A DNA stretch of 64,000 bases from Doryteuthis pealeii (GCA_023376005.1 CM042138.1:94342656-94406655), one strand, 5' to 3'; positions 31,410 through 42,774 are shown, counted from the stretch's first letter. The notes: generated from the sequence alone by a model not told the origin. Translations and numbers: made by a program.

Positions 31410-31990
31410 TGTAGTTTGGTTTGGTTTGTTTTATTTTACGGCATATCAACCTCAGTGGATCATTTAATGCCAATAAAGTTTTGAAATAAATTCATTCTTA
31501 ATGGATACTCAATTTTTTTATAAACACATTTTTTTATTTAACCCATAGATGGGACCCTAACAGGTACTAGCACTCCGGGTCAGAGTGGACCTGGGAGCAA
31601 TGGTGATGATCACATTCCCCAAACCTCCAGAACTGGAACCTCACCATTGGATAGAGTTTAACGTCATTCCCAGGACATGAAGACCCTCAACCGCCATCTT
31701 CTAGCACCCATATATAAAAAGTGTTGCAGCTTGCCATAAGGGAATAGGGTTGGGGCAATCATATAGGTGCTAGAGCTTGACATGACTAGCCAATGGATTG
31801 GGGGAGGCCTCTCTGACCGTTTAACCTAAGTAGGGGCCTAAGTGTAGTGTTGCATGTAATGGACTGCTCATCCACCAGGATTCCATCCTTAAGCATCCAG
31901 TCGCCATCAACAGCCAACAGGTTTCCCCATTGGGAGGTTCTTACCCCTCTGCAAAGGTACAGTCGGTGTATTCTAAAGTCCCAGATGACA
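31410..31990 (-). repeat. R1 repeat, near full length, inverted partner
   Basis: Reverse of the previous copy across a 135-base spacer. Its right end is TCTAAAGTCCCAGATGACAG. Confidence 0.8.
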
Positions 31991-31999
31991 GGGCTTGGG

Positions 32000-33260
32000 T
32001 GTGTTGTAATTTTATTATTATTGTTTTGTAGATCTTTTGTTGGTAAAGTATTTCGATCATTGGTAAAGTATCTTATGTAGATGTTAAGCTTGAATATAAA
32101 AATAATCAGTTGATGTTTTCTTCTCAGAATGTTTAACTGAGTAATTTTGAATTATTACAACTAGCAGAAAATAAATAAATAAATAAAACACTCTCTGGAC
32201 GGTGTAAAATTTATTTTTAAAAAAGATTTTATTTGATCAGGGTGGGAGTTAAAATTCAGTGTTAGAGTGTTTGTATCATACGTAAGTAAAATCGTCAAAT
32301 TTATTAAAGGAGTAAAAAAAATAAAACAGTTTGAAATGGAAATTTAGTTCTTCCCCCTCAAAAAAATGTGTGCATCTATTAATTATTAATTTAATTATTT
32401 TTAATATTTTACACATAAATCTTACACAAAATCGTATTTATTTATTTGTAAACATCTTAGTTAAGCTCTTGATACTGAAAAAAAATGACTATTCTTGTTT
32501 GTAAATAATTTTCTTGTAAAACTATACATTAGATAACTTTAGATATATATTAAGATAAAACAAACTATATATATTATTACAACGTGTGTTTGGTCAAGTG
32601 TAAGATCAAATTGTGCGTCCAAATTTCAGGAAAATAGGACAATTATCATTTTTTTAAATTAACATATGCAGAGATCAAGTTCTGGGTATGAAGGTTAATA
32701 TGCCATTAAACAAAGAAACTAAACCAAACCAAAATTGAAGCTGAATGAAACTTGGTGGGAATGCTGTATAGTCTTATCTATTATCTTCTATCAGGTTACT
32801 CTTTATTCTTCAATCAGGTGGATGTGTTCTATGTATTGGGGTTCTCTTTCGACCATTTTGTCATTCTTTTATCCTGGAAAGAATGCAGGGACCTATTTTT
32901 GAGTACACATTTTTTTTGTTTCCTTGATGCTGCACAGACGTGGGAGAATCAGCAGAGACGGAAATACAAGTCTTTCCTAGAGTCGTCTGATCATGTGACT
33001 CTCTAGACTAATGAGAGACCCACTCCAGATGACTCTGGATTCAAGGCTGTTGCCAACCAAACTATGAACTTATTGGGATTTTCCACTGTTTACCATTATT
33101 TTCATATTGCCCTACACTACTTGGTAAAAATAATAGGCTATGCCTATCTATTATGTAAAACGAAAATAGCTCTGTGTTAGATCTACAAATTATACAAGTC
33201 TCATTGTTCTGCACCAAGTTTGAAATATATAAAATTCTATTTAAGATGGTTTTACACACA
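32000..33260. other. Intron DNA, no feature recognised
   Basis: AT-rich, with several short open frames of no recognisable content and only short A/T runs. Confidence 0.5.
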
Positions 33261-33266
33261 GTGAAA

Positions 33267-33432
33267 ATGGGTTGGTTGGATTTTATGGCACATCAACCTT
33301 TGTTGGGTTATTTTATGCCAAAGCCGTTTTGTTTAATCATTACTGATGGGTAATCAATGTTTTTTTAAACTCAATTTTTTTTTTAAACATATTTTTTTAA
33401 ACTTATTTTTTATCTATTTAACCCTTAGATAA
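33267..33432 (-). repeat. R1 repeat, 3' end only
   Basis: GGTTGGTTGGATTTTATGGC to TATCTATTTAACCC, then joined to Helitron-like H2 sequence. Confidence 0.65.
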
Positions 33433-33680
33433 GAATTTGGCAGATAAGTAACACCAGATAATCAGAATTTACATTTTTGTATTTCATCTTGGATGATTTG
33501 GAGGGTCTCATTTTTAACCAGCAGGTGTTGCAAGATGATAACAACTGGAAGATTTAAAATAGAGTATCAATATAGAGATTTATCTTGGATGATTTGGACG
33601 GTCTCATTTTTACACAGAGGGTATTGCAAGATGATAATCCAGAAGATTAAGGAATAAGAGTATTAATATATAAAATACTA
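33433..33680. mobile_element. Helitron-like H2 end, duplicated
   Basis: AGTAACACCAGATAATCAG and CATCTTGGATGATTTGGA occur, and the second phrase occurs twice (33484 and 33580). Confidence 0.45.
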
Positions 33681-33859
33681 GAAAAAATGTGACCTGTTAG
33701 GTCACCCATTGATTTTCTCAGTAGATAATTCTGATCAGAAAAAAGTGACTTTGCAAAGCGAAATAAATTTAAAAAATAAATACGTCTGGAGAATTAAAAG
33801 AAAAAAAACATTTTAAATCATTTTGCTAAAATTTACAATAAGTCAAAAACTGGCCCGTC

Positions 33860-34195
33860 TCTAACTCACATTTTGCCTGTCACTTTCTCCTTCTCTATAT
33901 ATATCTTGATTAACTACTCCTTATATATGTTAATTTCTCTGTGAGTATAAAGAGAAAGATTTGAGAGGGTGATTGAACTTCCTACTTTATTTTTATGTTA
34001 ATTTTCATCAGCAGCCAGAAGCTAAGGGCTGGCTTATATATTACATACAAACATACAAAGTGGGAAGTTCCATCTCCCTCTCACACTCTCCAATCTCTCT
34101 CTCTTTAAACTCCTAGAGAAACTTATACAAGGAGTAGTTGATCAAGATATATATATATAGAGAGAGAGAGGGAAAGTGACAAAAAGATTTTCTTA
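33860..34195. mobile_element. Foldback element F, complete hairpin
   Basis: Arms of roughly 130-150 bases (33860-34003 and 34040-34190) with TATCTTGATTAACTACTCC on the left and its inverse on the right, plus the CATCAGCAGCCAG loop. It ends 53 bases before MORN1 exon d. Confidence 0.75.
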
Positions 34196-34248
34196 ATTCT
34201 GTCTGTAAATCTTTGATTATTTTCATTGACTTGACTTGCTATTTTCAG

Positions 34249-34459
34249 GGCCAGTGGGCAAATGATGTGATGAGTGGCCAGGGCTATATGCAGCATTCCT
34301 CTGGAATGGTCTACGAGGGAAACTGGATAAATGGTTTGCCTCAAGCATTGGCAACTAAACTGGTTTTTGTGCCAAACCCAGAAGTTCATTATATAGAGAA
34401 AGAAAAATCATTCAAGATTGAGATACAGTGTTACAATGACGACAAACAACTGATCCCTG
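34249..34459 (+). CDS. MORN1: MORN1 exon d: last MORN repeats and start of the post-repeat domain
   Basis: Enters in phase 0 with GQWANDVMSGQG, which continues the Y-K-G-x-W motif begun at the end of exon c. It then has MQHSSGMVYEGNWINGLP, the last repeat. After that comes a non-repeat stretch (KLVFVPNPEV, then FKIEIQCYNDD) like the conserved region after the repeats in MORN1, where the family has a similar I-V-x-x-G-P-E segment and an S-V-x-V-Q-x-x-x-D segment. The acceptor is TGCTATTTTCAG and the donor CTG/GTAAAT leaves phase 1. The 5' border lies about 50 bases after a foldback hairpin element, close to the expected branch-point region. Confidence 0.9.
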
Positions 34460-34525
34460 GTAAATAATATGAATTCATATATTTTTACAAAATATATATA
34501 TGTGTGTGGCCATGTTTAGGTGTAC

Positions 34526-34529
<4 letters not shown>

Positions 34530-34579
<50 letters not shown>

Positions 34580-34807
34580 AGGTGTGTCAAAAAAGTATCG
34601 AGATTTGTTGTAGTTTTTGACACACCTTGTATTCTGAAAAAATTAGCATTCCATTCATTGTTCATTTCTATCTTGGTAAATACAGCTTCATATTCGGCAC
34701 TTTTATGACACACCTTGTATTCTGAAAAAATGAATGTTCCATTCATTGTTCATTTCTATCTTGGTAAATACAGCTTCAATCTCCATACTTTTATGACACA
34801 CCTTGTG

Positions 34808-34853
<46 letters not shown>
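34530..34853. mobile_element. MITE family M, tandem copies inside (TA)n
   Basis: Between two long TA runs (34530-34577, 34815-34853) lie copies bounded by CAAGGTGTGTC (34578) and ACACACCTTG (about 34805). The core TTCATTTCTATCTTGGTAAA appears twice. Confidence 0.75.
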
Positions 34854-34856
<3 letters not shown>

Positions 34857-35227
34857 CCTTTTGATAAGAAAGAAAAACTTAACAAATCCTCACTTGACTA
34901 ATATAAATTTATTTTGACCAGAAACACCTAAATAGGGCCTAAGATTACAGTGGCATGAACATTGTGTTTATACATACCACAATAAAGCTGAGGACAACAG
35001 TCCAAAATATCAAAATTATTCAAATAAACAATTTATTTACCTTTAGAAAAGCATTTGATTAAAAACATAACATAGGTGTCAAAATTTAATTAGTCTTGTT
35101 GAAGTTCAACTTTTTGAGGGAGAAAATTGACTTATTATTGAATTTTGTGATAATTAAACTGCATAAGAAAGTGTTCATCCTCTATCTACATAGATTGTGT
35201 AATTAACTTTTAGGCTTATAAATCTTT

Positions 35228-35397
35228 CTCTTCCTAATATTTAATATACTCGCAAAAATATGCAACATTCACGTGCAAATATTTTTTAAGTTTTAATAAA
35301 TAAAACATTATATTAAATTAGAAAGACAAACAAAACATATATAAACAGATTACACTTATTTTTATTTTACTTTAATTGATTTCTATATAAAATAATG
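35228..35397 (-). mobile_element. Helitron H1 3' part
   Basis: Starts near CGCAAAAATATGCAACATTC, the inverse of the H1 3' end with a decayed CTAG and hairpin. It stops where a GC-rich block begins. Confidence 0.55.
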
Positions 35398-35960
35398 GAA
35401 AAAATGTTTTCTAAGAGTAATGAGTCTTTTTAATGTGGGACCACCCACAAGCCAAGACTCATCAGATGTTAGGCGCAAAAAATATGTTGATCCCGTCAGC
35501 ATTCCCTCTCAAGGGGTGTGCCTCAGGCACTGGCAATAAACCCAGCCCTGCCCCTTTAAATCAAGGGGGTGGGTATTGCCTTGGGGGCTAGCCCCCTGGG
35601 ATCACCCCATTAATTTCATTAATAGACACTGGCCCCAAAAGGCCAGTGTTATTAATATGTTTAAAATACTGCAATGTATGTTATATATTACATATGGTGT
35701 GATTAATTTGTATACTGGTATTTACTGGTATTTACATGTGTCCCACTTACACACGATATGGCACAAGGCCGCTTTATGTGGCACCACCACAAGCCGAGAC
35801 TCATGGGGTGGTAGGAAGAAAAATTGCGTCAATCCCAGCCCTGCCTCTTTGTGCAATGAGGCAGGATGGGATCGACGCTATTAATTTAGCATCCCATCAT
35901 TCCAGAGGCCGAAGCTCACTGGACCACCCGTCCCGAAGGACGAGTAGCTGGGATCAATTT
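35398..35960. other. Unclassified GC-rich block with several perfect hairpins
   Basis: Contains GGGGGCTAGCCCCC (35583-35596), a hairpin with 9-base arms ACACTGGCC/GGCCAGTGT (35626-35649) and GTCC-CGAA-GGAC (35930-35941). A segment near 35435 (CACAAGCCAAGACTCAT) recurs near 35790 (CACAAGCCGAGACTCAT). It lies between two inverted Helitron H1 pieces. No protein motif. Confidence 0.45.
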
Positions 35961-35964
35961 GTAT

Positions 35965-36203
35965 ACTGGTTTTAAAAAATGGGTTCAATATTTAATCACT
36001 TGGTGTTATTGATCTCTAATATCATTGTTTTGTTCTCCAATATATTAAAATCAATGCTATGAATGATTTTATATAGAAACCAATTAAAATATAATTAAAA
36101 TAAATTAAAATAAGTATCATCTTTTTATATAAGTTCTTATTCAATATGTTTCAGTACAATAAAACTTAAATACTTATGCCCAGTAAGCGCATATTTTTGC
36201 TAG
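35965..36203 (+). mobile_element. Helitron H1, 3' terminus
   Basis: Ends in a CTAG at 36200-36203 followed by T, with a decayed hairpin before it. It lies 54 bases upstream of MORN1 exon e. Confidence 0.65.
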
Positions 36204-36257
36204 TATATATATATAATGTACTGTCTTTCTAGAATTGATTTTTACTTATTTCTCCAG

Positions 36258-36374
36258 AACAAGGAAGAAAATTCAAATTATTGCTGGGATGCAGCCAGAA
36301 GCTCTTCAAAATACTTCCCCACATGAAGGAAATGATAATGCAAAAGACTTGGAAAATTTAATTACAACACCTTA
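36258..36374 (+). pseudogene. MORN1: MORN1 exon e, with one missing base
   Basis: Two bases complete a Glu codon from exon d, giving P-E-Q-G-R-K. The next codons match the family only in the +1 frame: IQIIAGMQPEAL, then DLENLITTP. MORN1 has an equivalent segment (G-R-x-L-Q-I-S-A-G, then L-I-Q-T-P-F-G). One extra A in the run at 36268-36271 would join the two frames. The exon ends in phase 2 with TA, and exon f supplies T, giving the Tyr that corresponds to Phe in vertebrates. The acceptor is TTTCTCCAG and the donor TA/GTAAGA. As given, the exon is frameshifted; the loss has the same character (homopolymer shortened by one) as those in exon b. Confidence 0.75.
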
Positions 36375-36452
36375 GTAAGAATCTTTTTTTTTCCTTTCTT
36401 TTCTGTCCACCTTTTCTTGGGGTCAAATATTAAAAAGAATAATACTGGTGTT

Positions 36453-36832
36453 ATGGAGGTGTATGGTGTAATGGCTAGAGTCATAGGAAATGGATTCGTC
36501 GACCCGAGTTCAAATCCTAGACAAGGCTGTGTACATTTCACATAGCGCTAATACCCTTGGGAAAGGTAAACATCCACCAGCTCTCCCTCCAGCTATGGGT
36601 ACATAGCAGAGCAGACAGGGCTCTTTAACCTTTGCTAGGCTACCAGTCTAGGAGAAGGAAAACTCTGAATTCAAACCTGTTAAACTCTACCTAAAAAATT
36701 GACCTTGTGTCACATCCAGCTCATGCAAGGGGAGAGGTTGGTAAATATATATATGTGTGTTTGTGTGTGTGTGTAAAAATTGACCTTGTGTCACATCCTG
36801 CTTATGCAGAGGAGTTGGTAAATATGTACTGG
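36453..36832 (+). repeat. S2 SINE with a second copy of its tail
   Basis: Complete S2 (head GGTGTAATGGCTAGAGTC; B box GAGTTCAAATCCTAG) to about 36752, then (TG)n, then a repeat of TTGACCTTGTGTCACATCC at 36779. Confidence 0.8.
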
Positions 36833-36839
36833 TGTTCCT

Positions 36840-37125
36840 ACAAAATACTATCATCAAAATATTATCATCTTGCAACACCCTCTGATTAAAAATGAAACCT
36901 ACCAAATGAGTGTTATCACCCTAGTTAAATAATAGACCATTCCATTTTTATCATAAAGAAAGAAAGGGAAGAAAAATTACATGCCACAAAAAAATACAAG
37001 AAGAAAGAAAGGAAAAAAGAAAGAAAGTTAGTAGGGAAAAGATAGAGAAAGGGGGTGTATATTCTGTGGAGATGTTTGTAGCTAAATATAATTGAATATA
37101 ATTTTAATATCTAATTTAATGTCAT
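36840..37125. mobile_element. Helitron-like H2 fragment
   Basis: TATCATCTTGCAACACCCTC is the inverse of the H2 end. It continues into purine-rich AAGAAAGAAAG sequence. Confidence 0.45.
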
Positions 37126-37231
37126 ATCTAAATTAAGTTTGTGTTTGTATGAGTGTAATTCATAAATCTGTTTTGTTTGTTTAATTTGGATTGTAGGCAA
37201 TTTATTAAATGAAGTGTTTTGGTATATATAT

Positions 37232-37290
37232 AGAGAGAGAGAGAGACGGAGACAGAGACAGAGACAGAGAGACAGAGACAGAGAGAGAGA
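37232..37290. repeat. GA-rich simple repeat
   Basis: Imperfect GAGA/GACAGA run. Confidence 0.8.
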
Positions 37291-37299
37291 ATTAAAAAA

Positions 37300-37675
37300 A
37301 CAGATGTCTCCAGTTTAGTGAGTTTATTAACTATCTTTTCAAGCTTTCTGGCCAACGTTTTTATATTTGGATGGAATCTGTGGATTAGTATACCAAAGTT
37401 TTTGTCCCCAGTACTTTCTATAACCCTTTTCCTGCCAATTCTCCTCCTTCCAGCCTCCACACACCTTAATATAATTTCTACAAGTTCCCTCCTACTTCTC
37501 ACTACTACTAATTTTTAAAAAACTAAAACACAAACACATTACCCCTGAAGATGGCAGTTCGAAGTGCTGAAAGTACTTGGGACAAAACCTTTGGTGGACT
37601 AATCCAAATATTAAAAAGTTGGCCTTGAAAAGATTGTGAATAAACTTGTTAAACAGGAGACATCTGTTTTGTTTA
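37300..37675. repeat. Unclassified repeat with inverted arms of about 45 bases
   Basis: AAACAGATGTCTCCAGTTTA at 37299-37318 recurs inverted near 37652-37672. The interior includes CCTGAAGATGGCAGTTCGAA and a reverse-strand open frame rich in Arg, Lys and Glu that I do not recognise. Confidence 0.45.
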
Positions 37676-37721
37676 CTTCTACATGTATAAATGAAAGAAT
37701 GCTGCCCAAATACACACACAC

Positions 37722-37727
<6 letters not shown>

Positions 37728-37778
<51 letters not shown>

Positions 37779-37818
37779 CATATATACATATATATATATG
37801 TGTGTGTGTATATGTGTT
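37728..37818. repeat. (TG)n(TA)n microsatellite
   Basis: TG run followed by a long TA run, then TATATG. Confidence 0.85.
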
Positions 37819-37829
37819 TTGGATGATGT

Positions 37830-38095
37830 ACAATTGCAACATCTGGTCAACTCTAAAGACAGCTAAGGATAAGCTTAATGCCTGCCATTGCAAACATCTG
37901 AGAATTGTCATTGGACACTTATGACCACGCAGTTTAATCTCCAGCAAGGCTCTGTACAAGATGTGCAACACCATTCCACTATAAACAAGGGTTCTGCAAC
38001 TACAATGATTCATGTTTGATCATGTGTTACAGATGCCCAAAAAAGTAGCCACACAAAAATCCCTACTATGAGATCCAGAAGGGGTTTCTGGAGCT
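37830..38095 (+). pseudogene. LINE reverse transcriptase C-terminal fragment
   Basis: ALYKMCNTIPL, RVLQLQ, MFDHVLQMPKK can be read in nearby frames; this is the LINE C-terminal pattern with a basic loop and a GHV-like box. It is heavily mutated. Confidence 0.45.
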
Positions 38096-38277
38096 GTCAT
38101 GTGACACCTTTTGAGCTCCTAACAAAATTGTAAATTATCTATGAAAAATAATTATTTTTTGTCTCCCTACACTTTCATTCAAGATAAAACTGATGCATCC
38201 AAAATACAATGTGTGTGTCTGTGTATGTAAGTATGTGTGTATGTATGTGAGCATATGTGCATGCATGTGTGTGAATG

Positions 38278-38755
38278 AGTATGTGTATGTGCGCTCACGT
38301 GCTGCAAAATGATATGTGTGTGCGTGCACATGTGTGTAAGTGTAAGTATGTGTATGTGTGCTCATGTGCTGCAAAAGGCTATGTGTGTGTGTATGTGTGT
38401 GTGTGTCAGTATGCATATGTGTGCGCGTATGATGCCAAATGTTATGTGTGTGTATGTGTATGCGCATGTGCATGTATGTGAGTATGAGTATGTGCACTCA
38501 AGTGGCTATATGTGTGTGTATATGTGCATGTGTGTGAGTATACGTATCTGCGCCCACATGCTACAAAAGGCTATGTGTGTGTATGTGCATGTGCATGTGT
38601 GTGAGTATGTGTATGTGCAGTCACATGCTGCAAAATACTATGTATGTATGTGCATGCGCATTTGTGTGAATGTGAGTATGTGTATGTGCACTCACATGCT
38701 GCAAAATGCTGTGTGTGTGTGTGTGTGTGTTTGTATGAGTATGTGTATGAGCACC
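38278..38755 (+). repeat. TG-rich minisatellite, unit about 60-70 bases
   Basis: About seven units, each with GTGTATGTGC, a CTCACATGCTGCAAAA core and (TG)n. Units differ in TG length. Confidence 0.85.
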
Positions 38756-39479
38756 AATATCTAATCTCATGGCACCAGTAGTTAATAAGCAATGCTTAAG
38801 GGAAATCTTCTTTTCCATTCCTTTAATTGCAGAATTCAATGAAAGCTTACAAGTGGGATTTTTTGGGGCAGAAGGAGGGCAGAAATAAAATTGACAATCA
38901 AACATTGTGTAAAAAAATTTTTATTGCAGTCTTTTTCATGAAAAAAACTCTTAAGAAAATATCTATGAAATGGATAAAAAATTTGAAAAATAAATATTTT
39001 GTGATTTTCAATGATGAAGAATAAATCAAAACCTTTTATGACCATCTCGTCTTGTGGGATAAAGTTAAAATAATAGATAGAGAATGACATTGGAAAAGAA
39101 GGCATCTCAAAGTTGGGCTGACCTCTTCAGTAGGGCTGACCTCTTCAGTAGACCAAGTATAGAGATGAACACAATATGCAAACCAATCATCAAAAAGGCT
39201 AAATCGATTTTTTTCAAGTAAATTACTTTAAAAATAAAATTATTGAAAAAGATTGATGTCATTGGATTTTATACCTCAATTTGTACAGAAAACACCAATA
39301 AATTTTTTTTTCTAAATGATTGTGATTCTCCTCATGACACATGTCTGAATAAAACGTGTGTAAAAACAATGATGTCATTTTTTGAATGAGATCCTCAAAA
39401 GTTCTTCAACACCTTTTTGATCAACTGTCAAACTATTAAATATGATTTCCCAATTTGGATCATTACTATACTAACATAC

Positions 39480-39592
39480 ACAGGTAACACCTGAGGAAGG
39501 TTAGAGGATACAGCAGCTGAAACATTGTGTTTATACATACCACAATAAAGATGAGGACAACAGTCCGAAAAATCAAAAATCATTCTTTTTCA
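39480..39592 (+). repeat. S3-type tail fragment
   Basis: ACACCTGAGGAAGGTTAGAG, GCAGCTGAAACATTGTG and AAAGATGAGGACAACAGTCC. A shorter sibling is at 34945-35035. Confidence 0.6.
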
Positions 39593-40640
39593 AGTTTTCT
39601 TTGTTTATCTAAGCATAGCACTCATTCAACTTGGTAAATCATTTTGAACATTTTGACTGTTGAGCAAACAAAGCATTGAAAAACTTATGAAGATCTCATC
39701 CAAATAATGACACCATTGTTTTTGCATGCCCATCAATCTTCTTATAAGAAACATCATGATTATTTTTTTTTAAATATATATACTGTTTATTATCGTTTCT
39801 CGTTTGATTCAAAGTGTAAAATCCAATGATAACAGTTTTTAGCGGATACTTTAATTTTCAAAATAATTTACTTATAAAAAACAATTTGATCTAGCCTTTT
39901 CAATTAAATGTTGTGATAATTAAATTATCCTACTGTGGTATATCCATAGGTCATCCTAGATTTGAATAAATTCTAGTTGATTTTCACCCTATATTTTCTT
40001 TAGGAATTGTTATATACCAAGATGTTAGGAATAAAAAGATATAACAAAACAGTTAAATGTATTTTTAAAATACAACAATGTTTGTATTTTCTCACCAACC
40101 AGGATACAGCAGGATGGGTTGAATAAACAATTAACTGTCAACAAGCAGTGTATTTATCAAGTAGCTATGTTGTTGTCTAATACTACACTTTTTTCAGTGA
40201 AGAGTCAACCATTTGTTAGGGGACATAACTCTCCCCTAACAGAAATGAACTGAAATTACTTTGAAGTCACAATTTACTTCTGAATATCAATATTTAAAAG
40301 GACTTCATCTAAACAGAATCAATCAATATTTTTGTACTTGTTTTCTTTGAATATCAAAAGATTCAATTTTCTTTTGCTTCTTGTATCGTACGCTCTGTGC
40401 ACTGATGGTTTATTGTATCAACATTTCTTTGTCCATTTCAATTGAAGAAAAATAAGATTCAAAAAACATATTCATTATTTCTTTTCAGATTTTTCTTTCT
40501 ACTCCATAACTTGAATTTTATTTGTCTATTTTATCACAATAAGAATTAACATTAAGAAAAAAATAAATAAGAAATAAATTATGATTTTTTTAGGCCTAGT
40601 TATCATTGTAGCAACAGTCATATTCAGGGGCAGCTAACAG
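39593..40640. other. Intron DNA, nothing recognised
   Basis: AT-rich, no repeat family or exon. Confidence 0.5.
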
Positions 40641-40641
40641 G

Positions 40642-40940
40642 AGGAGCATGGTGGTGTAATGGTTAGAGTTGTAGGAAGTGGACTCATCGACCAGAGTTCA
40701 AATCCTGGATGAAGCCACAGTTCACATAGCGCTAATACCCTTGGGAAAGGTATGAATCCAAATACTCTTCCTCCAGCTATGGGTAAATAGTAGGGCAGAC
40801 TGGGCTCTTTAACCTTGGGTTAGGTAACCAGTCTAGGAGAAGGAAACTCTGAATTCAAACTTCTTAAATCTCCACTTGGGGTGGTCACTACTAGAATAGG
40901 CTCAGTCCTACTTAATGATCTATTTCAATTCAAAAACAAA
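40642..40940 (+). repeat. S2 tRNA-derived SINE, alternative tail
   Basis: Head GTGGTGTAATGGTTAGAGTT and B box GAGTTCAAATCCTGG, but the end is GGGGTGGTCACTACTAGAAT, a different 3' module from the CACATCCTGCTCATGC type. Confidence 0.8.
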
Positions 40941-41544
40941 ACAAAAAATTATTTAGAACCAGTTATGCCACATGGTCATTCAGGCATAAGTCAGAGAGCA
41001 CAAAGGCAGACATGGAAAAAATAGCAGGCAAACACTTTAATAATTGTGTAAGTGTGGGTTGATAAGAGAGAGAAAGACTGACTAATTTTTCTATTAAAAG
41101 GGCATTTCATTCTAACAGCCTCAGCTGTCAACTTGACCTCAACCTCTTCTCATGTCAGTCACTTCTTCTACTAAATTTCAAACCCAGAATCGTCACTCCT
41201 TTCCTTCCACCTGTGGTGTCAGGGGGGAGGAACATATCTGTTTCCAGTTTTCTACATAGAAAATTCAAATTGACCTAATTAGTAATAGTCATTCACCTTT
41301 GACTAGCTGATCTAGAACAAGTGCTCTGGCCTGACTCACTCAGGTCAATTTTCAAAAGGTTGTGTAAAGTTTTTGGTAATTTATGAAGTGCGTCCCAGTC
41401 CCCTGCCTCTGAAATTGCTGCCCGGTGAATTTTAAAATAACAACCCAAGCTTCGGTGCCACATCAGTGTTACTTGAAAGAAAACAACCAACTTAGGGCGT
41501 TAAATGTTTTGTTTTTTTTTGGGGGGGATCTCTTTTTTGTCTTA

Positions 41545-41771
41545 ATTCTTGTTTATTTATAGAAATTTGTCGTAATTCTTGTATTCTGAAACAAAAATAA
41601 CATTCCATTCATTCTTCATTTCTATCTTGGTAAATACACCTTTAAACTTGGTACTTTTTAACACACCTTGTATTCTGAAAAAAATTAATGAATGGAACTT
41701 CTTTTTTTCAGAATACAAGGTGTGTCAAAAAGTACAAAAAATATTGATACTTTTTTGACACACCTTGTATG
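41545..41771. mobile_element. MITE family M, compound copy
   Basis: Contains ACACACCTTGTATTCTGAAA (41660) facing TTCAGAATACAAGGTGTGTC (41709), plus a further ACTTTTTTGACACACCTTG end (41750-41769). Confidence 0.7.
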
Positions 41772-41796
41772 TGTGTGTACTAGCTTAAAAGCTGCT

Positions 41797-42098
41797 GCTG
41801 GAGGCATGTGGTAGTGTAATGGTTACTGTTGTAGGTAATGAACATGATGAGATAAGTTTAAATCCTAGTTGAGGCTGTTTGCATTTCACATATGAATACC
41901 CTTGGGAAAGGTATGAATCCAATTATTCTCTTTCTATCTATGGGCAAATAGTAGGACAGGCTGGGCTCTTTAACTTTGGTTAGGCAACCAGTCCAGGAGA
42001 AGGAAATCTCTGAATAAACCTGTTAAACTCTGCTTAAAAAATTGAATTTGTGTCACATTCTGCTCATGCAAGGGGAGAGGTTGGTAAATATATATATA

Positions 42099-42130
<32 letters not shown>
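41797..42130 (+). repeat. S2 SINE followed by (TG)n
   Basis: GTGGTAGTGTAATGGTTACT head and CACATTCTGCTCATGC tail with (TA)/(TG) run to 42130. Confidence 0.75.
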
Positions 42131-42132
<2 letters not shown>

Positions 42133-42334
42133 TGCTGTTTCAAAGATAAAAAAATCTCAATAACTTTTTCCCAAAGTAAAATTATTTAAAAACTATCATG
42201 TGACTTGTGGCCAAATCAGAGATGCTGATAGGTATGCGTCCTGCGTCCCTGATGCACAAAAATCTAAAAGTATACAGTAAAATCATATCCATGCATCCCA
42301 GAGTTTTTCGTTTTTCTTTTTTCTTCCCTTACCA

Positions 42335-42515
42335 TTTTAAGCTAACTGTAAATACATATCAATAGTTTCTTAGAAAAGAATTACACAGGATAGGTTACAA
42401 GGTAGGAGTTAGACGGCTTTAGTTGGGACCCATAAATTTTCCCAGGGACTCATTCAAAGCAAATATGTAAATCCCAAGATGCACTAAATCAAAAAGCTAT
42501 CAGCCTCTCTGCCAA
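42335..42515 (+). repeat. R4 two-copy repeat
   Basis: GGTTACAAGGTAGGAGTTA and AATCAAAAAGCTATCAGCC occur in inverse form at 51828-52015. Confidence 0.6.
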
Positions 42516-42774
42516 ATTGATAAAACCATTTTTTCACTTTTATATAAAGGTGGGACGAAATTTTATTCTCAGTATAAGAGTTGAACAATGCATCTGTATT
42601 ATATCAATAAATACTATTTAGTTTCAATTGAGAATGAATCTGTTTTTATGACATCAATTTCATTCCTTATAAATTGACTTATAGAAATCTTAACCTTTAG
42701 AAGTTGAGTGGCTGCTGGAGAATTCCAATTTCAAAAACCAATATTGCCTATAGAATGTTGTAATTTTATATTTT

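Noticed and set aside
32752..33006. 84-codon frame as a small gene
   Set aside because: No recognised domain, no splice or start context that sets it apart from other random frames in the intron.
37492..38013. 173-codon reverse-strand frame
   Set aside because: Much of it is translated TA/TG microsatellite; the remainder is an antisense shadow of a LINE fragment.
38135..38905. His/Thr-rich and Cys/Val-rich frames
   Set aside because: They are translations of the TG/CA minisatellite.
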